From positions 28,470-92,469 of the forward strand of contig CAZXAQ010000004.1 of the NCBI GenBank assembly GCA_964638635.1: a stretch of 64,000 bases of DNA. Direction: 5' to 3'. The DNA comes from SZUA-430 sp964638635 (GTDB taxonomy: Bacteria; Pseudomonadota; Alphaproteobacteria; Micropepsales; Micropepsaceae). Below, piece by piece: positions 26,800 through 35,232 of this stretch (positions are counted from its first letter, which is position 1; each line of letters begins with the position of its first letter). A program made the translations under genes and the position numbers. Under the pieces are notes generated by a model. The model made no database searches. It saw only the letters and a program-made list of their open reading frames with translations, and was not told the DNA's origin.

Positions 26800-27603
26800 A
26801 TGCCGGTAACGAGCAGAGTCGCCTCCCGGATATCTACTGAACTCAAACGCTATCAACCGATTCTCGCCGGCGCGAAGCAGCGTGACATCGGCGAGGCCGA
26901 TACTGTCGTTATCGTGCAAGACATGCTCAACGACGTACTCGGCTACGACAAGTACCAGCACGTCACGTCTGAACACGCGATTAAGGGCACATACGTCGAT
27001 CTCGCAGTGAAGGTCGACAACGATTTGCGGTTCCTGATTGAGGTAAAAGCCATCGGCCTCGAGCTCAAGGATGCGCACGTCAAGCAAGCGATCGACTATG
27101 GCGCAAATCAGGGCGTCGAATGGGTCGTTCTGACGAACGGTCAGATGTGGCGCGTCTATCGCATCCACTTCGGTCAGCCGATCGAGAAATCGCTGGTGGT
27201 CGAAGTCGATGCAATGAACGCCAAGACCACAAGCGACCAAGTGATCGAGTGCTTCGGCAGCTTGAGCAAGGAGGGCTTTTCCAAAGGCTCGATGGACGAA
27301 CTCGCGACCACCAAACAGCTGACAAACAAGTTCACCGTTGCCGCCGTACTGATGAGCGAGGAAATCGTCGACGAGCTTCGCAAGGAACTGCGGCGCCTCT
27401 CGCCAGGACTATCGGTCGACAACGAGTATCTATCGACCTTGCTCAGCACCGAAATCGTCAAACGCGAATTGCTCGACAGCGAAGAAGCGAAAGCCGCGAC
27501 GAAAACAGTGCAGAAACTGCAGCGATCTCGTCAACGAAAGAAAGACCAGGCGTCCGACGACGATAAACCCGCCCATCACCCGCGCACGCAAGAAGGAAAC
27601 TAA
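26800..27603 (+). CDS. orphan type I restriction R-subunit N-terminal (HSDR_N-like) nuclease-domain protein
   Basis: A 267-residue protein. Residues about 25-125 match the HSDR_N/PD-(D/E)xK nuclease fold: YVDLAVKVDNDLRFLIEVKA gives the D67 ... E81-V-K83 catalytic set, followed by DYGANQGVEWVVLTNGQMWRVYRI. The rest is helical, ending in a basic, charged tail (RQRKKDQASDDDKPAHHP). There is no helicase, methylase or specificity gene nearby. GGAGAA precedes ATG 26800. Possibly a defence or mobile-element nuclease; it is also possible that the domain only binds nucleic acid. Confidence 0.8.
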   Translation: MPVTSRVASRISTELKRYQPILAGAKQRDIGEADTVVIVQDMLNDVLGYDKYQHVTSEHAIKGTYVDLAVKVDNDLRFLIEVKAIGLELKDAHVKQAIDYGANQGVEWVVLTNGQMWRVYRIHFGQPIEKSLVVEVDAMNAKTTSDQVIECFGSLSKEGFSKGSMDELATTKQLTNKFTVAAVLMSEEIVDELRKELRRLSPGLSVDNEYLSTLLSTEIVKRELLDSEEAKAATKTVQKLQRSRQRKKDQASDDDKPAHHPRTQEGN

Positions 27604-27610
27604 CGCAGGC

Positions 27611-28093
27611 CTACACCGCCGCCTGCAACTCCCGCTGCGCGAGCCGTTCCATCAGCAGGTTGATCTTCTTGAACCGCGGATCGCTCGTCACTTCGGCGCC
27701 GGCCCATGACGGCCGCTCGAACAATGAAGTCTCGCTCGAAAGCTCGATTTCCGCGATCACGATGCCCTCAAGCGCACCGTGATAAACGTCGACTTCCCAC
27801 GTATGCCCAAGCCACGGCACGATATGCCGCGTCTTCTGGAACACCATGTCGCCGCAGAGGCTCAGCATCGCCTCGGCGTCGGTCACGGGAATCTCGTATT
27901 CGAACTCCTCGCGGCTCATGCCGGCCGCGCGGCTCTTCACCGCCAGCGTTGCCCGATCGCCGGTGCAGCGCACGCGCACCTTCTTGTCGCCGTCCCGCGA
28001 AAGCAGCCCGTCTCTGATGTCCAGCTTCGCCGTCACATGCTCGCGCCAACGGTCGTTGACGACGAGAAATTTTCGTTCGATTTCGAGCGCCAC
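27611..28093 (-). CDS. CYTH domain protein (triphosphatase-like)
   Basis: A 160-residue CYTH protein. The defining EIERKFLV stands at residues 4-11, followed by alternating acidic/basic tunnel residues (VRVRCTGDRATLAVKSR, EFEYEI, WEVDVYHG, IAEIELSSE). Single-domain bacterial members usually hydrolyse inorganic triphosphate. Convergent with the nuclease-domain gene, 7 bases apart. Substrate is inferred from the family. Confidence 0.9.
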   Translation of the reverse strand: MALEIERKFLVVNDRWREHVTAKLDIRDGLLSRDGDKKVRVRCTGDRATLAVKSRAAGMSREEFEYEIPVTDAEAMLSLCGDMVFQKTRHIVPWLGHTWEVDVYHGALEGIVIAEIELSSETSLFERPSWAGAEVTSDPRFKKINLLMERLAQRELQAAV

Positions 28094-28231
28094 AGCGATG
28101 TCCCAGCCTACGCAGCTATCCTACCCGCGCGAGGCCGCAACGCTCAACGAACGGCCTGTGCAAACGCTTCTCAGGAAAAACTCGCGTCGCAGTTTTTTCC
28201 GCGGCCGAATCGCGCCTCGATCTACGGATTG

Positions 28232-28252
28232 GGGTGCGCACGACGCGCACCC
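28232..28252 (-). terminator. hairpin downstream of lipase gene, weak terminator candidate
   Basis: GGGTGCGC/GCGCACCC perfect 8-base arms with a 5-base loop, 24 bases beyond the lipase stop on the minus strand. No T-run follows in that direction, so termination is uncertain. Confidence 0.35.
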
Positions 28253-28275
28253 ATATGCCCGGATTGTGGATAAGT

Positions 28276-29310
28276 TCAGGCCTTACAGAACGCCGCGATA
28301 TCCCGCGCCGTGTCGTAGCTGATGTCCGGCGCCGCGATCGCAAACAGCTCGACGCCGTGCGTCGTGCCCATCGACTGCCGGGCACGCGCTTTCACGCCGT
28401 TTTTGATCAGCAAGCGATAGAAGCCGATGCCTTCGTCGCGCAGCGGATCGCACTCGTTCACGTGAATGACCGTCGGCGGGAGACCCTTCACATCGTCGTC
28501 GCCGGCGAACGAAGGCCACGCGAGTGGATTCTTCGCCTCGAACGCCTCGATACCATAGGCCATCGCACCGCGATTGTTGTGCAGCTCAAGCAGGATGCCG
28601 TTGTTCTCGACCGACGACGGGTTCTGCGGCAGCGGCCACTGCCCTGCGATATAGGGACAGAGCGCATAGAGCCCCTTGATAATCCCGATGTCGCCGTCCT
28701 TCTTCAGTTTCAACCCCGTGGCCAGCGTCAAGTTCCCGCCGCCGCTCTCACCCGCAACGATGATGCGCTTCAGATCGATGTTGAGCCGGTCGGCGTGGCT
28801 AACCACCCACCGCACGCCCGACACGCAATCGTTCAAACCCGCCGGAAACGGCGCCACCTCCGGCGTCGACGACGGCGTCCCGCAATTGCGGAAGTCGACC
28901 ATCGCGACCGCGACACCCTGTTGCGCAATAATGCGGCCCCACGCCTTGTACATGCCGTCGTAGCAGGAGAAGTGCATCATCCCGCCGCCGTGCAGATAAA
29001 CGACACACGGCAAGCGCTCGCTCGTGTCAGGGCGAATGTATTGGATCTTGATCTCGTTCCCGTCGGGCTCGGAGCGGAACGTCTCCGTCGTGATCTTCAA
29101 CCCCTTCGACGGCGCAACCTCTTCGTTGTCGCACATCTGCAGCATCATCTTGACCATCGCCATCCGCGCCTTCCCGGCATCGGAATTGTCCTCGGCCAGG
29201 ATCTGCTCCCTGTTCGCCACATCGCCGGCCGGCACAATGTCGGGTGCCGCTCCCAAGAGCGCCTTGATGCGCGGGTCGATACGGGGATCGTTGACGATTT
29301 TCGAAGCCAT
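28276..29310 (-). CDS. alpha/beta hydrolase, hormone-sensitive-lipase-like esterase
   Basis: A 344-residue esterase of the HSL group. The oxyanion-hole motif YLHGGGMM stands near 125-135, the nucleophile is in GESGGGN, the acid in NECDPLRDEG and the histidine in GTTHGVE. ATG 29310 is chosen over an upstream extension without family similarity. No signal peptide, so it is cytosolic. It acts on carboxyl esters; the natural substrate cannot be read from sequence. It stands alone and is divergent from marC. Confidence 0.88.
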   Translation of the reverse strand: MASKIVNDPRIDPRIKALLGAAPDIVPAGDVANREQILAEDNSDAGKARMAMVKMMLQMCDNEEVAPSKGLKITTETFRSEPDGNEIKIQYIRPDTSERLPCVVYLHGGGMMHFSCYDGMYKAWGRIIAQQGVAVAMVDFRNCGTPSSTPEVAPFPAGLNDCVSGVRWVVSHADRLNIDLKRIIVAGESGGGNLTLATGLKLKKDGDIGIIKGLYALCPYIAGQWPLPQNPSSVENNGILLELHNNRGAMAYGIEAFEAKNPLAWPSFAGDDDVKGLPPTVIHVNECDPLRDEGIGFYRLLIKNGVKARARQSMGTTHGVELFAIAAPDISYDTARDIAAFCKA

Positions 29311-29398
29311 GGGATGCGTCCTTTCGTGAATAGCGGTCCAGCTTTCTACCACGCCGAACGAAACCCGCCACCGGAAAGGACGCTGCAAAGAACAAGAA

Positions 29399-29552
29399 TC
29401 TCACACAAAGACACAAAGCAACAAAGCGATCCGCCTTCGGCGCGACGCGCCTATCCGACGCCGACAGCGCGCCTACGGCGCGCGGAAGATCACCCTTTGT
29501 TTCTTTGTGTCTTTGTGTGAGATATCCTTCCTTTCTTCTTCGCGGCTTCGCG
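29399..29552. repeat. CTCACAC-type long palindrome, copy 2
   Basis: Arms TCTCACACAAAGACACAAAG plus CAACAAAG (29399-29426) and 29495-29522 are complementary except for one base. Here the arm unit is CACAAAG rather than CACAATG, and both arms changed together. The loop has GCGCC-TAC-GGCGC again (29469-29481). The right flank carries the family tail CTTCTTCGCGGCTTCGCGTGA and ends about 10 bases before the marC ATG, leaving no normal ribosome site. Confidence 0.85.
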
Positions 29553-29564
29553 TGAACTCCCTTG

Positions 29565-30203
29565 ATGCTCGAAATCTTCCTCGCCTCGCTCGTCACCTTC
29601 TTCGTCGTCATCGACCCGCCGGGCGTCATCCCGATGTTCGCGACGCTGACGCAAGACATGCCGGTCTCCTGGCGCCACCGGATGGCCTGGAAGAGCGTGC
29701 TCGTCGCAAGCTTCATCTTGCTCGGTTTCGCGTTCGGCGGCGAATGGCTGCTCGACAAGCTGCACGTCAGCCTCGACGCGTTCCGCATCGCGGGCGGCCT
29801 GCTGCTCTTCCTGATCGCGATCGACATGCTGTTCGAAACCCGCACGCAGCGCCGCGAAGCGCGCAACGCGAAGGTCATCGAGGAACGCCACGCCCACCCC
29901 GGCGAACACGAAGACATCTCCGTCTTCCCCCTCGCGATTCCCTTGATCGCAGGCCCCGGCTCCATCGCCTCGATCATGCTGCTCTTCGCGCAGCACAACG
30001 CATGGCCCGCCCGCGCGGCCGTCCTGGCCGGCGTGGCCGCGAACCTCCTGCTCACGTTCGGCGCCTTCTGGCTCGCCGCCAAATTCTCCCACATGATCAG
30101 CGCCACCATCGCCGCCATGGTGACCCGCATCTTCGGCATCATCCTGGCGGCCCTGGCCGCCCAGTTCGTCATCGACGGCATCAAGAACGTGTTCGGAATC
30201 TGA
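29565..30203 (+). CDS. MarC family integral membrane protein
   Basis: A 212-residue inner-membrane protein with about six hydrophobic spans, starting MLEIFLASLVTFFVVIDPPGVIPMF, whose DPPG/IPMF pattern is the family mark, and with IPLIAGPGSIASIMLL in the middle. Transport function of the family is unproven. ATG 29565 follows closely on the palindromic repeat, so the leader RNA would carry the right half of that hairpin. An in-frame TTG lies directly in front. Confidence 0.9.
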   Translation: MLEIFLASLVTFFVVIDPPGVIPMFATLTQDMPVSWRHRMAWKSVLVASFILLGFAFGGEWLLDKLHVSLDAFRIAGGLLLFLIAIDMLFETRTQRREARNAKVIEERHAHPGEHEDISVFPLAIPLIAGPGSIASIMLLFAQHNAWPARAAVLAGVAANLLLTFGAFWLAAKFSHMISATIAAMVTRIFGIILAALAAQFVIDGIKNVFGI

Positions 30204-30218
30204 ACGCGGAATACGGAA

Positions 30219-30274
30219 AACGGGGATCAGACCGGGTACGGCTCTGATCCCCGTTCTCTGTGTTCCGTCTTTTC
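30219..30274 (+). terminator. Rho-independent terminator after marC
   Basis: Perfect 13-base arms AACGGGGATCAGA (30219-30231) and TCTGATCCCCGTT (30243-30255), with further pairing of ACGGAA with TTCCGT outside and then TCTTTT at 30268-30273. It lies 16 bases after the marC stop. Confidence 0.8.
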
Positions 30275-30324
30275 CAGGCGTCGCCGACTCGCTAACCTAA
30301 ACGCGGGCCGAGGGGGGAAAACGA

Positions 30325-31254
30325 TTGAAACGCGCATGGTGGTTGTCGGCGACGCTGGTGAGCGTCGCGCTGTTCGGCGGCGAATTTGCGCACGCCTCTT
30401 GGTTCGGCGTCGACAAGGATGAAGCGAAGGCGCGCCTCCGCGGACGCTCGCTCAAAGAGCTCATCTCTGTTCTAGGCTATCCGGATTCTTCTGCGCAGGT
30501 CGGCGACAGAACGGTCTACGTCTGGAACACCTACGAACTCAGCACGAGGGACGAACCCGTCTATGACGACCCGCTTCTGAAGGGCAGGCGCACGGGCACT
30601 GTCACCACCTCAAAACAACTGCGGTGTACGTTCAAAGCGATCTTTCTCGTAGACGGACGGTTCGCCAGTTGGTCGATCGATGGCAATGACGGCGCGTGCC
30701 GGAAATTCTACCGCAGCTTCCTCAAACTGCCGGAAGGACCGCCTGCGACCGCTGCACCGGCAAGTCCCAGCGCGGTCCCGCCCGCCGCAAACCCGCGACC
30801 GGGTTCGGGCTTGGTGCGCCCGGGCGAAACGCGGAACAGTCTGATCATGTTCGACGACTACGAAGTCAGCGCGCCTAATCACTGGCGCCAAACGGATGTG
30901 GACGACGGGGACGGCATTGTCTCCGCGCAGTTCGAGGGCGCTTCGAGTTGCTTGGTCATCGGGGTCCCCTTGTCGCAGGGAACAGCCGACGACGTGTGGA
31001 ACAACTCACTCGAAAACTTCGCCGAAGAAGGAAAAATCATCGCGCAAGATGCGTTCGTCGAGAACGGCGTACCGGTTCGTGTGGCGCTGGGCCAAAAGCA
31101 GGGCCGCGCGCCAACGCTTTTCAAGCTGAGCGCTTATGCAAGAGCAACGTTCATTGTTGCGACCAACGGCGGTCTCGACAGCCCGACCGAACTGAAGCGC
31201 AATGACCAAGCGTTCTACTTCTGCACCGTCCGCGCGCTGCCGGGTCGGCGCTAG
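30325..31254 (+). CDS. hypothetical secreted protein
   Basis: A 309-residue protein starting at TTG 30325, behind a strong GGGGGGA ribosome site. Signal peptide about 1-24 (cleavage near AHASW). Two parts: residues 25-135 with RSLKELISVLGYPDSSAQVG ... VYVWNTYEL, which resembles the SmpA/OmlA-type lipoprotein fold; then a Pro/Ala-rich linker (about 138-165) and a second domain with SSCLVIGVPLSQGTADDVW. Cysteines could form disulfides. Function unknown; likely periplasmic. Confidence 0.75.
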   Translation: MKRAWWLSATLVSVALFGGEFAHASWFGVDKDEAKARLRGRSLKELISVLGYPDSSAQVGDRTVYVWNTYELSTRDEPVYDDPLLKGRRTGTVTTSKQLRCTFKAIFLVDGRFASWSIDGNDGACRKFYRSFLKLPEGPPATAAPASPSAVPPAANPRPGSGLVRPGETRNSLIMFDDYEVSAPNHWRQTDVDDGDGIVSAQFEGASSCLVIGVPLSQGTADDVWNNSLENFAEEGKIIAQDAFVENGVPVRVALGQKQGRAPTLFKLSAYARATFIVATNGGLDSPTELKRNDQAFYFCTVRALPGRR

Positions 31255-31785
31255 TTAGCCGAGCGTGCACCCGGCCGCCGCAACGGCCTCGCTCATGCGC
31301 GCCTTGCGAACGTCGCCCGCCATCGCCTCAAGCGCGCCGTCAGCGAGCGACAACCCGAGCACCCGCGCATAGTCCACCGGCCCCGGCATCGTGATCCGCC
31401 CCGCGGGCAGTATCCGCTTGAATCCTGCGCGGCCGTAATAGGGTTCGTCCCCCACCAGAATAACCGCGCGATGCCCGAGCCGCTTCGCTTCGGCCAGCGT
31501 CGTCTGCATCAGCGCGAGCGCGATCCCCTGCCCCTGCCGGTCGGCGACGATCGCAATCGGCCCGAGCATCAATGCGGCTTGAGCCCCGATCACCACCGGC
31601 CAATAGCGCACCGTGCCGACGATGCGCACACCCTCCTCAGCGACGAACGAAAGCTCGGCCACACACGCGACGCCTTCGCGCAAGCGATACGCACTCTTCG
31701 CAAACCGCCCCGGCCCAAACGCGGCGGCAACGATGGCGTCGGCGGCGGGAGCATCGCTCGGCCTTTCGCGGCGGATGACGGCCAC
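31255..31785 (-). CDS. GNAT family N-acetyltransferase
   Basis: A 176-residue acetyltransferase of the YhbS-like group. The acetyl-CoA motif reads LGPIAIVADRQGQGIALALMQ, followed by RAVILVGDEPYYGRAGF, where the YYxRxGF segment is typical. Substrate unknown. It lies 3 bases after the DUF1003 gene and is probably co-transcribed with it. Confidence 0.87.
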   Translation of the reverse strand: MAVIRRERPSDAPAADAIVAAAFGPGRFAKSAYRLREGVACVAELSFVAEEGVRIVGTVRYWPVVIGAQAALMLGPIAIVADRQGQGIALALMQTTLAEAKRLGHRAVILVGDEPYYGRAGFKRILPAGRITMPGPVDYARVLGLSLADGALEAMAGDVRKARMSEAVAAAGCTLG

Positions 31786-31788
31786 CCG

Positions 31789-32337
31789 CTAACCCTTCGC
31801 CTTCACGAGGTCTGTCAGCAGTTTGATCTGCTCCTCGTGCTTGGCGAGCATCTGCGCCAGTTGCTCGTTGCGCAGTTGATCGAACTTCTCGTGCAGCGCC
31901 ATGATCTCGAGCTCGGCTTTCAGGTTCACCTCATAGTCGTGCTGCGCGGTGAGGCGGTCTTTTTGCGACTGCCGGTTCTGTGACATCATGATGATCGGCG
32001 CCTGCAGCGCCGCCAGCATCGACAGCAACAGGTTCAAGAAGATGAACGGATAGGGGTCGAGCGCGCCGGTGACCAGGATGATCGTGTTCAGCGTAGCCCA
32101 AAACACCAGGAAGACCCCGAAGATGCTGATGAACGTCCACGAGCCGCCGAACTCCGCCACCTTGTCGGCGAGCCATTCGCCGAAGGTTTCCTTCTCGCCG
32201 TCCTCTTGGCTGAGATCGCGGCTGACGACGGTCCGCTCGGCGACATGTTTCAGGATTCGCCGCTTGCGCTCCGATGCCGCGTCGGCGCCGAGGCCGAGCT
32301 TGTGTTCCAACGACTGAAGCAGTTGATGCGTGTTCAT
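31789..32337 (-). CDS. DUF1003 domain-containing membrane protein
   Basis: A 182-residue protein with two membrane spans (FISIFGVFLVFWATLNTIIL, FIFLNLLLSMLAALQAPIIMM) joined by the family loop DPYPFIFLNL, then MSQNRQSQKDRL and a C-terminal coiled-coil-like tail. ATG 32337 fits the family start; the upstream extension has none of its features. Function of DUF1003 is not established. Operon with the GNAT gene. Confidence 0.88.
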   Translation of the reverse strand: MNTHQLLQSLEHKLGLGADAASERKRRILKHVAERTVVSRDLSQEDGEKETFGEWLADKVAEFGGSWTFISIFGVFLVFWATLNTIILVTGALDPYPFIFLNLLLSMLAALQAPIIMMSQNRQSQKDRLTAQHDYEVNLKAELEIMALHEKFDQLRNEQLAQMLAKHEEQIKLLTDLVKAKG

Positions 32338-32470
32338 GAGGTCCCTCAACCGGTGCGATTCGCAAGGCGTCTTCGGCGCACTTATAGCAGGAGCCGAACA
32401 ACGCCCTGGAATCTCCCCGCGCCCTGCGGTTAACGTGCCACCCAACAGCCATCAAGCAAGGGAGGAACCC

Positions 32471-33382
32471 ATGGGAGTGTTAGCGGGCAAAGTCGTGCTG
32501 GTGACGGGCGGCGGCAACGGCATCGGCAAGGAATGCGCGCTGCTGGCCGCGCGCGAAGGCGCAAAGGTCGTGGTGAACGACTTAGGGGGAAGCACGTCCG
32601 GCGGCGACGAAGGCTCCGCCGGTCCCGCCGAAACGGTCGTGCGCGAGATCAAAGCCGCCGGCGGCCAAGCCGTCGCGAACTCCGAAAGCGTAACCAGCCG
32701 CCCGGCGGTGAAGCGCATGTTCGAGCAAGCGAAGGACACGTTCGGCGGTTTGCACGCGGTGATCAATCCGGCGGGCATTCTGCGCGACACGATGTTCCAC
32801 AAAATGACCGATCAGGACTGGGACCTCGTGATCGACGTCCATCTGAACGGCGCCTACAACGTCTGCCGCGCGACGATCGAACATTTCCGCGAGCAGCAGG
32901 ACGGCGCCTACGTCCTCTTCACCTCGACAAGCGGCATCATCGGCAACATCGGCCAAGCGAACTACGCGGCGGCGAAAATGGGCGTCGCCGGCCTTTCGCG
33001 CATCATCGCCATGGAAGGCGTACAAAAGAACGTGCGCTCCAACATCATCGCCCCGTTCGCCTGGTCGCGCATGATCGCCACCATCCCGATCAAGGACGAA
33101 GCCTCCGCCAAGCGCGTCGAACGCATGAAGAACTTCATGCGCGCCGACCAAGTCGCCCAACTCGCGATCGCGCTTTGCGCCACGAAGGATGTCACCGGCC
33201 AAATCTTCGTCGCCCGCGGCAACGAAATCTTCCTGATGTCGCAATCGCGCCCCCTGCGCGGCATGGCCAAAATCGAAGGCTGGACGCCGGAGACGATCGT
33301 CAATCACGCCTTCCCCGCGATGAAGACGATGATGTACGACAGCGGGGCAACCACCTCCGTCTTCGGCTGGGACCCGATTTAG
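32471..33382 (+). CDS. SDR family NAD(P)-dependent oxidoreductase, MFE-2/hydroxyacyl-CoA dehydrogenase-like
   Basis: A 303-residue SDR. Cofactor loop TGGGNGIGKECA, then the acidic VVNDLGGSTSGGDEGSAGPA segment shared with peroxisomal multifunctional 3-hydroxyacyl-CoA dehydrogenases, and the catalytic YAAAKMG. The usual NNAG reads NPAGILRD here. ATG 32471 is preceded by a near-perfect GGAGGA. Likely a beta-oxidation-type or related dehydrogenase; no other fatty-acid genes are adjacent. Confidence 0.85.
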   Translation: MGVLAGKVVLVTGGGNGIGKECALLAAREGAKVVVNDLGGSTSGGDEGSAGPAETVVREIKAAGGQAVANSESVTSRPAVKRMFEQAKDTFGGLHAVINPAGILRDTMFHKMTDQDWDLVIDVHLNGAYNVCRATIEHFREQQDGAYVLFTSTSGIIGNIGQANYAAAKMGVAGLSRIIAMEGVQKNVRSNIIAPFAWSRMIATIPIKDEASAKRVERMKNFMRADQVAQLAIALCATKDVTGQIFVARGNEIFLMSQSRPLRGMAKIEGWTPETIVNHAFPAMKTMMYDSGATTSVFGWDPI

Positions 33383-33392
33383 GGAAAAAGGA

Positions 33393-33592
33393 TTCACCAC
33401 AAAGCCACGAAGGCACAAAGAAGAATGCCTCACACAATGTGACAATGACACAATGAGTTGAGAACCCGCGCGCGTGAGCGCGCAGTCAGACTCTGACCGG
33501 CGCTACGCGCCAAGAAGAGGGCTCCCATTGTTTCATTGTCACATTGTGTGAGGCACCCTTACTTCTTTGTGCCTTCGTGGCTTTGTGGTGAA
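33393..33592. repeat. CTCACAC-type long palindrome, copy 3 (double-arm)
   Basis: Two nested stems. Outer arms of 31 bases (33393-33423 and 33562-33592, TTCACCACAAAGCC...) are perfectly complementary. Inner arms of 29 bases (33427-33455 and 33526-33554, GCCTCACACAATG...) have one mismatch. The loop holds GC hairpins including GGCGC-TAC-GCGCC. The outer arm is a C-to-T-like variant of the CTTCTTCGCGGCTTCGCG tail of the other copies, changed on both sides. Confidence 0.9.
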
Positions 33593-33640
33593 ACTACTTT
33601 CGAACCTCGACACCCCATCACCCTCGGCGAGCGGCCACCC

Positions 33641-34777
33641 ATGACCAAGACCTTCACCTACGACGCGCTCCCGCAAGAGCGCGTCCACTTCGGCAAGTCG
33701 GTGCGCGAAGTCCTCGGCGATGAGGTCGAACGCCTCGGCGCCAAGCGCGTGTTCGTAGCGACATCCAAGACACTGCGCGAACAAACGGGCGCGATCTCGC
33801 TGATTGCGACATCGTTGGGCGGCAAGATCGCCGCGATCTACGACAACATCGCCGAGCACGCGAAACTCGACGGCGTACTCGCGGCCGTCCGCGCCGCCCG
33901 GGAAGCGAAGGCCGATCTCCTCGTCGGCGTCGGCGGCGGCTCGATCATCGACGGCTTGAAGGTGGTGCAACTCGCGCTCAGCGAAAACGTCGAAACGATG
34001 GACCAACTGCTCGCGCTCGCGAACAAGCGCCACATGAAGCCGACGCCGCTCCGCCAAATCGCGATCCCGACCACACTCTCCGGCGCCGAAGTGACACCCG
34101 CTGGCGGCGGCACGGACGCGGGCCGGGGCCAGAAGCTCGGCTTCATGAACCCGTTCCTCGTTCCGCGCGTGGTGATCTACGACCCCGCACTTGGCGCACT
34201 CACGCCGGAATGGCTCTGGCTCTCAAGCGCGATCCGCGGCGTCGATCACTGCTGCGAAGGCTACCTCGCGACGAACGCAACGCCCGTCTACGACGCGGGT
34301 CTCACCCACGCACTCGGCCTCTTCGCGACGTCACTGCGCCGCACGAAAGATGTCCCCGGCGACCCGTTCGCCCGCATCGAAAGCCAAATGGCCGCCTACC
34401 TCGCTTGCGTAAACTCCTCGCGCGCCGGAAGCGGCGCCAGCCACGGCATCGGCTACATTCTGGGCGGTCGCTACGGCGTCCACCACGGCCACTCAAGCTG
34501 CGTGGTGCTCCCACACGTCCTACGCTGGAACGAGAAGACGACGGCCGACCGGCAAAACGCGCTCGCCCGCGCGATGAACCGCACGAACCTCGCCGACGCC
34601 GTCGCCGAATTGATCAAGGACTTAGGCCTCCCCGCACGCCTACGCGACGTCGGCATCAAGGAAGCGCAACTTCAAGCGATCGCCGAAGAAGCCGCAAAAC
34701 ATCCGGTCGTGCTCACCAACCCGCGCCCAATCACGAGCGCTAGTGACGTGCTCGAAATCCTGCGCGCTGCGTGGTGA
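33641..34777 (+). CDS. iron-containing alcohol dehydrogenase family, maleylacetate reductase-like
   Basis: A 378-residue group III dehydrogenase. NAD-binding VGVGGGSIIDGLKVV stands near 90-105, then IPTTLSGAEVTPAGG, and the metal-region histidines in SHGIGYILGGRYGVHHGHSS. The start (FTYDALPQERVHFGKS) and the TTLSGAE segment favour maleylacetate reductase over simple alcohol dehydrogenases. No ring-cleavage genes are nearby, so the substrate is open. ATG 33641 restores the family start; the frame upstream runs into repeat copy 3. Confidence 0.85.
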   Translation: MTKTFTYDALPQERVHFGKSVREVLGDEVERLGAKRVFVATSKTLREQTGAISLIATSLGGKIAAIYDNIAEHAKLDGVLAAVRAAREAKADLLVGVGGGSIIDGLKVVQLALSENVETMDQLLALANKRHMKPTPLRQIAIPTTLSGAEVTPAGGGTDAGRGQKLGFMNPFLVPRVVIYDPALGALTPEWLWLSSAIRGVDHCCEGYLATNATPVYDAGLTHALGLFATSLRRTKDVPGDPFARIESQMAAYLACVNSSRAGSGASHGIGYILGGRYGVHHGHSSCVVLPHVLRWNEKTTADRQNALARAMNRTNLADAVAELIKDLGLPARLRDVGIKEAQLQAIAEEAAKHPVVLTNPRPITSASDVLEILRAAW

Positions 34778-34778
34778 G

Positions 34779-35132
34779 CTAGCCCTGCACCAACCGCTGC
34801 CAATAGAACGCCGGCCGGTACTCGTTGTACTTCGCATGGAACGGCAAATACTTGTGATAGGCCTGCAGCATCGGGTCCTTCGAGTTCGCGACCGCACTCT
34901 CCGTCTCGCCGATGATGCAGGCACGCTGCGACGCGCTGCCCGACGAGAACCCGAACAGCCCGCCGTGCCAGCAGAGCGCCCGCGCCCGCCGCACGATCCG
35001 CAGATGCGCGTTGTCGAGCGCACGGAGCGTCACCGCGTCATGCGGCAACACATCCGCAGGCTGATACGCCACCTGGTCCGCCGCCGCGGCACCAGCGAAC
35101 GCCAACGACACCGCAACAATCAAAGCGCGCAT
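34779..35132 (-). CDS. UrcA-like small secreted protein
   Basis: A 117-residue protein with a clean signal peptide (cleavage near AAADQ). The mature part resembles the alphaproteobacterial UrcA family: a long helix-like region LDNAHLRIVRRARALCW with a cysteine, a second cysteine in RACIIGETESAVANS, suggesting one disulfide. Function unknown. It is convergent with the Fe-ADH gene (1 base apart). Confidence 0.6.
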   Translation of the reverse strand: MRALIVAVSLAFAGAAAADQVAYQPADVLPHDAVTLRALDNAHLRIVRRARALCWHGGLFGFSSGSASQRACIIGETESAVANSKDPMLQAYHKYLPFHAKYNEYRPAFYWQRLVQG

Positions 35133-35232
35133 GGGGGAAGCCTCCGGCTATGCCAATGGATGAGGATAATCTAGGCTCGCCCACCTGTCTCGCACATGAA
35201 CGGCCGTTCACGAACCCGCGACTGAGGATCCC

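Noticed and set aside
28234..29520. 428-codon + frame opposite the esterase
   Set aside because: The esterase on the minus strand has all catalytic motifs; this frame is His/Arg-rich with no family signal.
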